Assembly (NCBI GenBank): GCA_029979375.1
Contig: JAPOHQ010000045.1
Location: 1 to 7,775, forward strand
Source of the DNA: Microbacteriaceae bacterium
GTDB lineage: Bacteria; Actinomycetota; Actinomycetes; Actinomycetales; Microbacteriaceae
Direction: 5' to 3'
Length of the DNA: 7,775 nt
The position numbers were made by a program, and so were the translations under genes. Position 1 is the first letter of the stretch; each line of letters begins with the position of its first letter. Under the pieces are notes generated by a model. It did no database searches. It was not told where the DNA came from and saw nothing but the letters and a program-made list of their open reading frames with translations. Of this stretch, positions 1 to 6,428 are shown one piece after another.

Positions 1-8
1 CTGCTGAG

Positions 9-1325
9 TCAGAATGATAACCTTGCCTGTCTACGATAAAAACCGAGTTCATCCATCAACCGCTCGGCATAGAGCGCCCAGCCCTCGCCGTGCCCCGAGG
101 TCCAAGAGGCGAGCCTGCGCCAGTCATTCAAGGTGTCCTTCACGTAGGTTTGCTGCGCAACCTGAAGGTGGTGCCCCGGCACTCCCTCGTGGTAAACGGT
201 TGTCGTTTCACGCCAGGTGTCGAACTCCGTTACCCCCTCCGGCACCGACCACCACATTCTTCCTGGGCGAGAAAAGTCATCCGTTGGGCCGGTGTAATAG
301 ATGCCGCCGTGCTTAGTAGGGGCGATCATGCACTCGAGCTTCTTGAGCGGCTCGGCGATATCGAAGTGGGTTCCCGAAAGCTTTTCTATTGCCTCGTCGG
401 AGAGCCGCTGCATCCACTTCTGGAGCTCTTCGGTTCCGTGGAGTTTTGTGCTGGGATCCTTCTCGAGGTGTGCGACGGCTTCCTCTACGGTTGCGCCAGG
501 TTTGATCTGCTCTGCAACGGCCTCTTGCTCGGCGACGATTCTCGCGAGCTCCTGCTTGCCCCACTCGTATGTCTCGTCGACATCGATTCTTGCTCCGAGG
601 AATCGCTCGCTAAGCAGTCCATAGCGCTCCTTGCCGATGGCATCCTGCTCACTTGCCGTCGGCAGAAGCTCGCTACTTAGAAACTCTCCAAACTTTGCGT
701 AGGCGGCTGTCGCGGCCTCGGCCGCTGCCGCTAGATCCTGCTTTAGCGACTCAGGGAGCTCGCTATCGGCTGCCTTGGCGTTCTTTGCAAACTCCCGAAA
801 GAAGCCATCTGTGGCCGTTATCTGGTTGGCTTGCGTGATGATCTCTTCGACCTGCCTTCTCGCGGGTGCGTCGCCCGCCTCGATTGAAAGACGCAGGCTG
901 TCGGTGTAGCCGCCAAGCGAGAACCCAACCTTGTTCATCCTGCTGGCCAGGTGCTCCCAGTCCTGCTCGGTTGCCGTGGGAGAAAGGTCAAAAACGTCTC
1001 TGATGTCCTGCGCGGGAGATGCGATGTTATTCAGGTTTCTGAAGTAGAGGCCCGCGTCATAGAGTCGCATCTCCTTGTTGAGGTCTTGCAGCATTGCATC
1101 CTTGGTGACCTCGTCGACCTCATCTGCCGCAGCCATCTTTTCAAGCTTGCTGGCAAGCTCGGCCGCATCTTTGCGGTCCTGCTTCAGGGCATCGGGTGAA
1201 TAGTCATCCATCTCTCCCTCGCCGCCAGGGAACCCAAGATAGGTCGAGTATGAGGGAGAGCGCTTTGCCAGGTGCTTGACCCAGTCGTTAGCTACCTTGT
1301 CGATGTCGGTTTCCGGACGCTTCAT
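9..1325 (-). CDS. DUF885 family metallopeptidase-like protein, C-terminally truncated
   Basis: The 438-residue product matches the DUF885 family, whose members look like zinc metallopeptidases but mostly have no proven substrate. Seen directly: an N-terminal helical start (DIDKVANDWVKHLAKRSPS), the family signature HEGVPGHHLQ at about residues 379-388 (putative metal ligands and catalytic Glu), and GEGWALYAERL at about 413-423 with the expected downstream Glu. There is no signal peptide, so it is probably cytoplasmic. The family usually runs to about 550-600 residues and continues beyond the ELGF segment. Here a TGA at positions 9-11 ends the frame 15 codons after GEGWALYAERL, so the C-terminal domain is missing from this frame. 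A frameshift or a broken gene is likely; see findings. The ATG overlaps the aguA stop by 4 bases and has its own AAGGAG, so it is the last gene seen in the operon. Family call strong; role in polyamine metabolism unknown. Confidence 0.85.
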   Translation of the reverse strand: MKRPETDIDKVANDWVKHLAKRSPSYSTYLGFPGGEGEMDDYSPDALKQDRKDAAELASKLEKMAAADEVDEVTKDAMLQDLNKEMRLYDAGLYFRNLNNIASPAQDIRDVFDLSPTATEQDWEHLASRMNKVGFSLGGYTDSLRLSIEAGDAPARRQVEEIITQANQITATDGFFREFAKNAKAADSELPESLKQDLAAAAEAATAAYAKFGEFLSSELLPTASEQDAIGKERYGLLSERFLGARIDVDETYEWGKQELARIVAEQEAVAEQIKPGATVEEAVAHLEKDPSTKLHGTEELQKWMQRLSDEAIEKLSGTHFDIAEPLKKLECMIAPTKHGGIYYTGPTDDFSRPGRMWWSVPEGVTEFDTWRETTTVYHEGVPGHHLQVAQQTYVKDTLNDWRRLASWTSGHGEGWALYAERLMDELGFYRRQARLSF

Positions 1326-2317
1326 TTCTTCTCCTTGGGTTGCTGCTGGGTAATGCAGTGTATTCCTCCGCCACGAGCAAACAGCTCGGTTGCCGGAAGC
1401 AGTCTTATCTCTCGCCCGGGGTAAATGTCTTTGAGTTGCGCCCTGACCTCTTTGTCCTTGGCATCATCAAAGGAGCAGAGCAGCACGGCATCGTTCAAAA
1501 CGTAGTGATTGATGTAGCTGTAATCCACATACCCTTCCAAGTCCTTCAGCACATCTGGAGCTGGGATCGCCACGAGTTCAAAATGTGGGACCAGAGCCTC
1601 TCGCACCTCTGCAGATACCTCAAAATCTGGATGGGACGGATTCTCTTGACTGTGGTAGAGCACTCGGCCATCGGGTGCGAAGCAGGCCACGATGTCGATG
1701 TGCCCTTTGGTGCCAAACTCCTCATAGTCTCTGGTGAGTCCGCGTTTGATCCAGATCGCCCGATCGGTTCCAAGGCGCTTGTGAATCTCGGTTTCAACCT
1801 GGTCCTTGCTCCAGCCGGGGTTGCGCTCCTTGCCGAGTTGCACCGTTTCCGTTAGCAACACCGCTCCTGCGCCGTTGACATGGATTCCGCCGCCCTCGTT
1901 CACCAGCTCGCTGCGCAGCACGGGAACCCCCACCAGCCGGGCTATCTCGCCAGCCAGTTTGGCGTCCTCGTTGTATTTAGCCCAGTCTTGGGCTCCCCAG
2001 CCATTGAAGACCCAGTCAACGACCATTAGTTGATCGCCATCGAAGACAAAGGTTGGTCCGGAGTCGCGGATCCAGGCATCGTCGATCTTGATGTCGACTA
2101 TCTCAATCTGGCCAGAAAGGTAGCTGCGAGCAATCGCAACATCGTCTGGGTGAGCAACTACGGTGACGTGCTCAAAGTCAGACGCCTCGTTGGCAACCCT
2201 GGCCCAGGTCTGTCTGGCGGTTTCCTGTTCGGTCTTTGATTCACCGAGGGTGTAGCCGTGGTGGGGGAAGGCCACCCATGTCCTCTCATGGGGTTCCCAC
2301 TCCGCCGGCATCCTCAT
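1322..2317 (-). CDS. aguA: Agmatine deiminase (agmatine iminohydrolase)
   Basis: This enzyme hydrolyses agmatine to N-carbamoylputrescine and ammonia (EC 3.5.3.12), a cytoplasmic step of the arginine-to-putrescine route. The 331-residue product starts with MPAEWEPHERTWVAFPH, typical of the family. It carries DDAWIRDSGPTFV (residues 79-91), NEGGGIHVNGAG (140-151), the catalytic His in KGHIDI (His206) and the C-terminal GGGIHC with the nucleophile Cys321. These place it in the guanidine-modifying (peptidylarginine deiminase-like, PF04371) superfamily with its key residues intact. It is slightly shorter than many AguA proteins of about 360-370 residues. The start overlaps the aguB stop by 4 bases (ATGA at 2317-2314). 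A second ATG two codons later (2311-2309) is equally possible. The match of neighbours, with the next pathway enzyme directly upstream, strengthens the substrate call. Confidence 0.93.
   Translation of the reverse strand: MRMPAEWEPHERTWVAFPHHGYTLGESKTEQETARQTWARVANEASDFEHVTVVAHPDDVAIARSYLSGQIEIVDIKIDDAWIRDSGPTFVFDGDQLMVVDWVFNGWGAQDWAKYNEDAKLAGEIARLVGVPVLRSELVNEGGGIHVNGAGAVLLTETVQLGKERNPGWSKDQVETEIHKRLGTDRAIWIKRGLTRDYEEFGTKGHIDIVACFAPDGRVLYHSQENPSHPDFEVSAEVREALVPHFELVAIPAPDVLKDLEGYVDYSYINHYVLNDAVLLCSFDDAKDKEVRAQLKDIYPGREIRLLPATELFARGGGIHCITQQQPKEKK
1331..1336 (-). promoter_or_regulatory. Shine-Dalgarno site for the DUF885 gene
   Basis: Read on the minus strand the site is AAGGAG followed by AAGAA and the ATG at 1325-1323, a 5-base spacing. 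It lies inside the 3' end of aguA. It supports the ATG that overlaps the aguA stop and suggests that this gene can initiate translation independently as well as by coupling. Confidence 0.75.
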
Positions 2318-3306
2318 TGGCTGAGCCCCGGGATTCCTCCGTCGATCCCCAGTCCATCGCTGCCCCGGGGATTGACCAGTGGCTTTCCTAACAGGTCATA
2401 GGTGTCAGGGCGGCGCGTGCCAAAAAATGGAAATAGCTCAAGCCAGTCGCGGCGTTGATCGAGGTCTATCTCCGCAACAAGCAGCTCGTCACCCTCGCGT
2501 GCCGCCTGCGCGAGGATGCGACCGTAAGGGTCGACAATAAACGAGCTGCCATAGAAGTTGACCAGGCCCTCGTTGCCATAGCGATTCGGAACCGCAATGA
2601 AGAGCCCATTCGCGATGGCGTGCCCGACGATCACCTGTCGCCAGAGCGGCTCGGTGTCGAAGTCCGGGTGGTCTGGCTCGGAACCGATTGCGGTTGGGTA
2701 GCAGAGAATATCCGCCCCGGCGAGCCCGTAGCTCCGCGCCACCTCCGGGAACCATTCGTCCCAGCAGGTAGGCAGGCCAATTCGCGGGCCGCCTTCTAGC
2801 GGCAGCGGATAGACCGGATAGGGGTTCCTGTTTGGTCCCGGCTGGAAGTACTGGTCTTCGAAATAGCCCTCGGTAACTGGGATGTGAAGCTTGGGGGTCC
2901 TGCCCGTAAGTTCACCCGATGGTGAGATCAGGATTGCTGTGTTGAGGCCCCTGCCGTCCTCAAAGCCGGTCTTTTCAAAGAGCGACCCGTGAACAAAGAT
3001 GCCGTGATCTTGAGCCAGACGACTCAGAAAACTGAATGTCTCGCCGGTCTCAAGAGGCTCTGCGGTTTGATCTGGCACTGCGGTCGGGCAAACATCGGCA
3101 GGGTAACGACTTAGAGTCAACTCAGGCAGGAAAACGATCTGAGCACCGTTCTCCTTGGCCATTTTGACACCATGAGCTATCTGGGCCTTGTGGGCGTCCG
3201 CATCTTCTAGCCAGCGAAACTGTAGGGCGGCAACCGTGATAGTTGCTCGCTCGGGAGCCCTAACTCGCGAGAGGGTCGGCGGTGCTGAAACCTTGGTGAC
3301 TTTCAT
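2314..3306 (-). CDS. aguB: N-carbamoylputrescine amidase (nitrilase superfamily)
   Basis: This carbon-nitrogen hydrolase converts N-carbamoylputrescine to putrescine, CO2 and ammonia (EC 3.5.1.53), the step after AguA. The nitrilase-superfamily triad is visible: Glu62 in FLPELTLSRY, Lys139 in PKLHIP and Cys181 in LPTCWDEWFPEVAR. The CWDEWFPE context is characteristic of the AguB branch. GYFEDQYFQPG (147-157) and FPFFGTRRPDTYDLL near the C-terminus also fit. At 330 residues it is some 30 longer than typical AguB proteins. The extra length is an N-terminal lead of about 20 residues before ITVAALQF and a Gly-rich tail. The annotated ATG overlaps the decarboxylase stop by 4 bases (ATGA at 3306-3303), which supports it despite a weak Shine-Dalgarno. 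The immediately following aguA gene makes the specific substrate call firm; on sequence alone a related amidase would be possible. Confidence 0.92.
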   Translation of the reverse strand: MKVTKVSAPPTLSRVRAPERATITVAALQFRWLEDADAHKAQIAHGVKMAKENGAQIVFLPELTLSRYPADVCPTAVPDQTAEPLETGETFSFLSRLAQDHGIFVHGSLFEKTGFEDGRGLNTAILISPSGELTGRTPKLHIPVTEGYFEDQYFQPGPNRNPYPVYPLPLEGGPRIGLPTCWDEWFPEVARSYGLAGADILCYPTAIGSEPDHPDFDTEPLWRQVIVGHAIANGLFIAVPNRYGNEGLVNFYGSSFIVDPYGRILAQAAREGDELLVAEIDLDQRRDWLELFPFFGTRRPDTYDLLGKPLVNPRGSDGLGIDGGIPGLSQ

Positions 3307-4682
3307 TCTCTGTTTGCACTCTCGTCCATGCTGTCCAGAATCTCAAGGAGAAGTTTCTTCTCAGTTTGTGGATTAACAATCGCAAACCTGGTGTGAGCCT
3401 TTCCGCGAAGGCTCGAGGGCAACACCAATGCCTTCTGTTGTTCAAGAAGGCTTTGGCCCCAGGATTCGTAGTCTTTCATTTCCCAGCCCTTGCGCTCAAA
3501 GACCACAACCGATAGCTGTGGTTGCCGCACCAGCTTCAGATAATCGCGCTTTTCAATCTCCTTGGCAATGTCGTGGGCAAGCTCGACATTGGCCCGGATC
3601 GCCTTGCGATAGGTGCCAACACCATGGGTTGCCAGCGAGAACCAAAGTGGTAGGCCTCTTGCTCGACGAGTGAGATTAATGGCGTAGTCGGAAGGATTCC
3701 ACTCGCTCGGGTCCTTGTTCAGTGGCTCGAGGTACTCACCGTGTTGGGAAAAGACCTGCTTTGCAAGTGCAGGATTGCGGTAGACGAGTGCGCAGGCATC
3801 GAAGGGTGCGAAAAGCCACTTGTGCGGGTCGACAATAAATGAGTCCGCTTGCTCTATGCCCGCATAAAGCGGCTTGAGCTCCTCAACCAGAATGCCCGCC
3901 AGGCCATAGGCCCCGTCGATGTGGAACCAAAGGTTCTTTTCCTTGGCAAGCTTTGCAAGACCCTTCAGATCATCGACGATGCCGAAGTTGGTTGTGCCGG
4001 CAGTGCCCACGACCGCGAATGGCTCGAGCCCCTCGGCCTCTGCTTGCTCGAAAGCCGCGAGGGCTGCGTCATAGCCGATCGCGCCGCTCTCTCCAGAGTC
4101 TGCAGCGGTGGTAGTCACACCGATCACCTTCGCGACCGCCTTGATTGAGCTGTGAGACTCGCTTGAGCAAATGATCGTGAGGTTCTTGTCTCCGTGACGC
4201 TCCTTAGCTACCTCGCGCGCTGTTACCAGGGCCGAGAGGTTGCCTAAGGTGCCACCTTGGACAAAGACTCCGCCAGCGCCCTGCGGGAAGCCAACCTCCC
4301 TTGCCAAGAGGTCTAGAACCTGGTTTTCTGCGTAGACGCTGCCCGCTCCCTCGAGCCAGCTGCCGCCATAGATTGAGCTTGCCGAGACCACCAAATCAAA
4401 AAGACTTGACGCTTCGGTGGGAGCGGCGGGTATGAAGCTCAGGTAGCCGGGGTGGTCCGTCGAAATGGTTGCCGGCCCGAGCACATCCGCAAAGACTCGC
4501 AGAGCTTCTCTGCCACCTAGGCCATCCTCGGTAATCGTTTGACCGGCCGTGCGAGCAAGCTCCTCGAAGGGAACTGTGCCATCTAGTGGGGGAGGGTTGT
4601 AGTCGAGTCGGGCCGAGGCGTAGGCGAAAATCGCCTCTCTGAGTTCATTGTCACCGTCGGGCTGGTGCATGACATTAGTCAT
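3303..4682 (-). CDS. PLP-dependent decarboxylase (AADC/GAD-like, PF00282 type); candidate arginine decarboxylase
   Basis: This is a fold-type-I pyridoxal-phosphate amino acid decarboxylase. Residues are counted from the upstream TTG, so subtract one for the chosen start. The Schiff-base lysine is in VDPHKWLF (Lys289), the ring-stacking His in ESHSSIK (His178), the pyridine-N Asp in HIDGAYG (Asp257), and a phosphate-site GTAGTTNFG spans 227-235. The C-terminal LTRRARGLPLWFSL matches the equivalent segment of aromatic-amino-acid decarboxylases. Length (459) fits the family. Relatives act on aromatic amino acids, glutamate or diaminobutyrate. The genes directly downstream are aguB and aguA, which need agmatine, so arginine is my inferred substrate; the sequence does not prove this. 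Start choice: AAGGAG lies 5 bases before the ATG at 4682-4680 but only 2 bases before the preceding TTG (4685-4683), so the ATG is preferred. The lrp stop is 27 bases upstream. Confidence 0.9.
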   Translation of the reverse strand: MTNVMHQPDGDNELREAIFAYASARLDYNPPPLDGTVPFEELARTAGQTITEDGLGGREALRVFADVLGPATISTDHPGYLSFIPAAPTEASSLFDLVVSASSIYGGSWLEGAGSVYAENQVLDLLAREVGFPQGAGGVFVQGGTLGNLSALVTAREVAKERHGDKNLTIICSSESHSSIKAVAKVIGVTTTAADSGESGAIGYDAALAAFEQAEAEGLEPFAVVGTAGTTNFGIVDDLKGLAKLAKEKNLWFHIDGAYGLAGILVEELKPLYAGIEQADSFIVDPHKWLFAPFDACALVYRNPALAKQVFSQHGEYLEPLNKDPSEWNPSDYAINLTRRARGLPLWFSLATHGVGTYRKAIRANVELAHDIAKEIEKRDYLKLVRQPQLSVVVFERKGWEMKDYESWGQSLLEQQKALVLPSSLRGKAHTRFAIVNPQTEKKLLLEILDSMDESANRE

Positions 4683-4687
4683 CAAGT

Positions 4688-4693
4688 CTCCTT
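4688..4693 (-). promoter_or_regulatory. Shine-Dalgarno site that fixes the decarboxylase start
   Basis: On the minus strand AAGGAG is followed by ACTTG and then ATG. The 5-base spacing to the ATG at 4682 is normal, whereas the alternative TTG at 4685 would be only 2 bases away. The site lies in the 27-base gap after the Lrp-family gene, which holds no visible terminator. Confidence 0.8.
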
Positions 4694-4709
4694 CGACCCG
4701 ATGGCTACT

Positions 4710-5192
4710 CTAGCTAATTGGTCCCTTGTGAAAATGGTCGAAGACGATGTTGGTCCTGGTGTTGGCGACCGAGGCGTTGTTGCTCAGTTGCTCGAGCACG
4801 AACTCCCTAACCTCCTCCGAGTTTTCGACGGCGACGTGCACCATGAAGTCTTCTTGACCACCTAGGAAAAACACCTGAACCACCTGCGGATGCTCTCGCA
4901 TGCTCTGCATAAACTCGGCTAGCTTCGCCCGGGCGCCTGCCCTCAAGGTCACGGAGATCAGCGCCTGAAGCTCAAGTCCGATGGCCTCGGGAGCAATCTC
5001 GGCGCCAAAAGATCTGATTGCGCCCTCATCAACGAGCCGGCGAACTCTTCCCAGGCAAGTAGAGGCGGCTATCCCGAGTTGAGCTGCCAGATCGGAGTTA
5101 GAGATGCGACCATTGGCCGACAGAATCCGCAAAATTTCTAGGTCAATCTCATCCAGCGAAACCCGCGGCTGAATTTTCTTCACGTCTGGCAA
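4710..5192 (-). CDS. Lrp/AsnC family transcriptional regulator (AldR-like)
   Basis: This 160-residue DNA-binding protein has the standard two-part Lrp layout. The N-terminal winged helix-turn-helix spans about residues 12-60 (LDEIDLEILRILSANGRIS, then SDLAAQLGIAASTCLGRVRRL). A C-terminal ligand-binding RAM domain spans about 72-156, with the conserved Gly/Asp turn in FLGGQEDFMVHV (109-120). Family members form dimers to octamers and respond to amino acids. It is divergently oriented to ald, the arrangement known for mycobacterial AldR, which controls alanine dehydrogenase. It is also the first gene of the run that leads into the decarboxylase-aguB-aguA set, so it may autoregulate and control both directions. 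The start is TTG: GGAGG lies 8 bases upstream, while the in-frame GTG three codons later would be 17 bases away. Effector unknown; alanine or arginine are plausible inferences. Confidence 0.92.
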   Translation of the reverse strand: MPDVKKIQPRVSLDEIDLEILRILSANGRISNSDLAAQLGIAASTCLGRVRRLVDEGAIRSFGAEIAPEAIGLELQALISVTLRAGARAKLAEFMQSMREHPQVVQVFFLGGQEDFMVHVAVENSEEVREFVLEQLSNNASVANTRTNIVFDHFHKGPIS

Positions 5193-5200
5193 TTGTCAAA

Positions 5201-5205
5201 CCTCC
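5201..5205 (-). promoter_or_regulatory. Shine-Dalgarno site supporting a TTG start for the Lrp-family gene
   Basis: On the minus strand GGAGG is followed by TTTGACAA (8 bases) and the TTG at 5192-5190. This spacing favours the TTG over the in-frame GTG at 5183-5181. Confidence 0.75.
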
Positions 5206-5280
5206 AAAGTCGCAGAATCTTCGAAAACACAATCCAAATATCAAGGAAAGCACAGCTAATGCACACATGTCTAGAAGAAA

Positions 5281-5298
5281 TTGCGAGAATTCTGGCAA
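5281..5298. promoter_or_regulatory. Candidate Lrp-family operator (18-bp dyad)
   Basis: TTGCGAGAATTCTGGCAA is an inverted repeat centred between 5289 and 5290. Eight of its nine base pairs are symmetric; only the G/G pair at 5285/5294 breaks the match. The core AGAATTCT is perfectly palindromic. It lies 17 bases before the ald ATG and upstream of the lrp TTG, where binding could block or modulate ald transcription. Lrp/AsnC proteins bind short AT-cored palindromes of about this size, so the divergent regulator is the natural partner. A weaker look-alike sharing AGAAT lies at about 5209-5226, 72 bp away. Binding is inferred. Confidence 0.55.
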
Positions 5299-5304
5299 AT
5301 AAGC

Positions 5305-5310
5305 AAGGGG
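5305..5310 (+). promoter_or_regulatory. Shine-Dalgarno site for ald
   Basis: AAGGGG is followed by TAAAA and the ATG at 5316-5318, a 5-base spacing. This decides the ald start over upstream in-frame TTG and ATG codons, which would add an unrelated lead of up to 41 residues. Confidence 0.7.
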
Positions 5311-5315
5311 TAAAA

Positions 5316-6428
5316 ATGCTCGTTGGTGTGCCAAAAGAAATCAAGAACAACGAAAACAGAGTCGCAATGACTCCAGCCGGTGTGCACGAATTGGTCTCAC
5401 GCGGTCACAAGGTAATGATTCAGGCCGGTGCCGGGGTTGGTTCCGGATTCTCAGATGCCGATTACCTTGGCGCAGGAGCTGAACTGGTTCCCAAGGCCGA
5501 GGACATCTGGGCCAAAGCGGAGATGATCGTGAAGGTCAAGGAGCCAATCGAGCCCGAGTATCCGCTCATGCGGAAGGGGCAGATTCTCTTCACCTATTTA
5601 CACCTTGCCGCCTCTAGACCCTGCACCGACGCAATAGTTGCCTCTGGCTGCACTGCAATCGCCTACGAAACGGTTCAGGTCGGACGCGCGCTTCCGTTGC
5701 TGCAGCCAATGAGTGAGGTCGCAGGAAGACTTTCAGCCCAAATCGGAGCCTTTCAGCTCATGAAGACCAAGGGTGGAGTGGGAATCCTGATGGGTGGCGT
5801 CCCGGGCACCCCTCGCGCCAAGGTCGTAGTAATCGGCGGCGGCGTTGCCGGCACCGAGGCCGCCTATGTCGCCAATGGCATGGGAGCGGATGTTGTCGTG
5901 ATCGATCTTTCGCTGCCTAGGTTGCGCGAAATCGAGGAGCGTTTCAACGGCGAGGTTCAGACCAGGGTCTCGACCGCCTTTGAGATTGCGGAGCAGCTGA
6001 GCGATGCCGACTTGGTTATCGGCTCCGTTCTTATCCCAGGTGAGAAGGCCCCGAAGCTCGTCACCGACGAGATGGTCTCCAAGATGAAGCCCGGCTCGGT
6101 GCTGGTGGATATTGCGATTGACCAGGGCGGCTGCTTCGAGCACTCCAGGCCAACAACCCACGACGAGCCAACCTTTGAGGTTCACAACAGCATTTACTAC
6201 TGCGTCGCGAACATGCCAGGTGCAGTTCCTGCGACTTCGACGAGGGCGTTGACGAATGCGACGCTGCCATACGTGGTTGCACTCGCCAACAAGGGTTGGA
6301 CTAAGGCCCTGGGAGATGACCCAGCACTACTTCAGGGACTAAATGTTCACGATGGAGTCATCACGCACCCCGCGGTTGCGCACGCCTTTGAGGATCTCGA
6401 ATACAAGCCAGCTGCCGAGCTGGTTTAG
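5316..6428 (+). CDS. ald: Alanine dehydrogenase (NAD-dependent)
   Basis: The enzyme catalyses reversible oxidative deamination of L-alanine to pyruvate and ammonia with NAD (EC 1.4.1.1) in the cytoplasm. The 370-residue product has the family's normal length and begins with the hallmark MLVGVPKEIKNNENRVAMTP. Catalytic and substrate residues are present: Arg15, Lys75 in VKVKEP, His96 in TYLHLAA and Asp269 in DIAIDQGG. The Rossmann nucleotide site GGGVAG is at 174-179, and an acidic Asp197 (VVVIDLS) ends the second strand, which fits NAD over NADP. The reading frame is open further upstream to 5193, but that lead does not resemble the family and overlaps the regulatory region. The gene stands alone on the plus strand, divergent from the Lrp-family regulator that probably controls it, and ends directly against the opposing small membrane-protein gene. 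Confidence 0.97.
   Translation: MLVGVPKEIKNNENRVAMTPAGVHELVSRGHKVMIQAGAGVGSGFSDADYLGAGAELVPKAEDIWAKAEMIVKVKEPIEPEYPLMRKGQILFTYLHLAASRPCTDAIVASGCTAIAYETVQVGRALPLLQPMSEVAGRLSAQIGAFQLMKTKGGVGILMGGVPGTPRAKVVVIGGGVAGTEAAYVANGMGADVVVIDLSLPRLREIEERFNGEVQTRVSTAFEIAEQLSDADLVIGSVLIPGEKAPKLVTDEMVSKMKPGSVLVDIAIDQGGCFEHSRPTTHDEPTFEVHNSIYYCVANMPGAVPATSTRALTNATLPYVVALANKGWTKALGDDPALLQGLNVHDGVITHPAVAHAFEDLEYKPAAELV
6405..6426 (+). terminator. Stem-loop over the end of ald, possible terminator
   Basis: AAGCCAGCT, loop GCCG, AGCTGGTTT form a 9-bp stem with one G-U wobble. It spans the last codons of ald and the first base of its TAG stop. In the plus transcript it is followed by AGTTACCTTTTCC, only partly U-rich, so it is a modest intrinsic-terminator candidate. 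Read on the minus strand the hairpin has no following T run. With no bases between the convergent stop codons, any terminator here must lie inside coding sequence. Confidence 0.45.

Larger units (their letters stand above)
5193..5315. promoter_or_regulatory. Divergent lrp/ald regulatory region
   Basis: This 123-bp interval is the only non-coding stretch of real size in the window and must hold the promoters for both the minus-strand lrp-led operon and ald. It is clearly richer in A and T than the flanking genes. I could not pick -35/-10 pairs with confidence. On the minus strand, TTGATA at 5243-5238 with AAGATT 17 bases downstream is a weak candidate. The strongest element is the dyad at 5281-5298, listed separately. 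Confidence 0.7.

Noticed and set aside
90..680. Plus-strand open frame of 196 codons opposite the DUF885 gene
   Set aside because: It is antisense to a well-supported coding region and has no recognisable domain or ribosome site. GC-rich codon bias commonly produces such frames.
1340..1855. Plus-strand open frame of 171 codons opposite aguA
   Set aside because: It mirrors the codon pattern of aguA on the other strand and shows no family features.
4683..4685. TTG at 4685 as the decarboxylase start
   Set aside because: Only 2 bases separate it from the AAGGAG; the next codon, ATG, has the normal 5-base spacing.
5238..5243. TTGATA (minus strand) as a -35 element for the Lrp-family operon
   Set aside because: The matching -10 position reads AAGATT, agreeing with the consensus at only three of six bases, too weak to list as a promoter.
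5193..5315. Upstream in-frame extension of ald by 41 codons from a TTG
   Set aside because: The added residues do not resemble alanine dehydrogenases, which begin at MLVGVPKEIK. A Shine-Dalgarno lies just before the ATG at 5316, and the extension covers the divergent promoter region.
5733..6185. Minus-strand open frame of 150 codons inside ald
   Set aside because: It lies entirely within the confidently identified ald gene, and the translation is low in recognisable structure.
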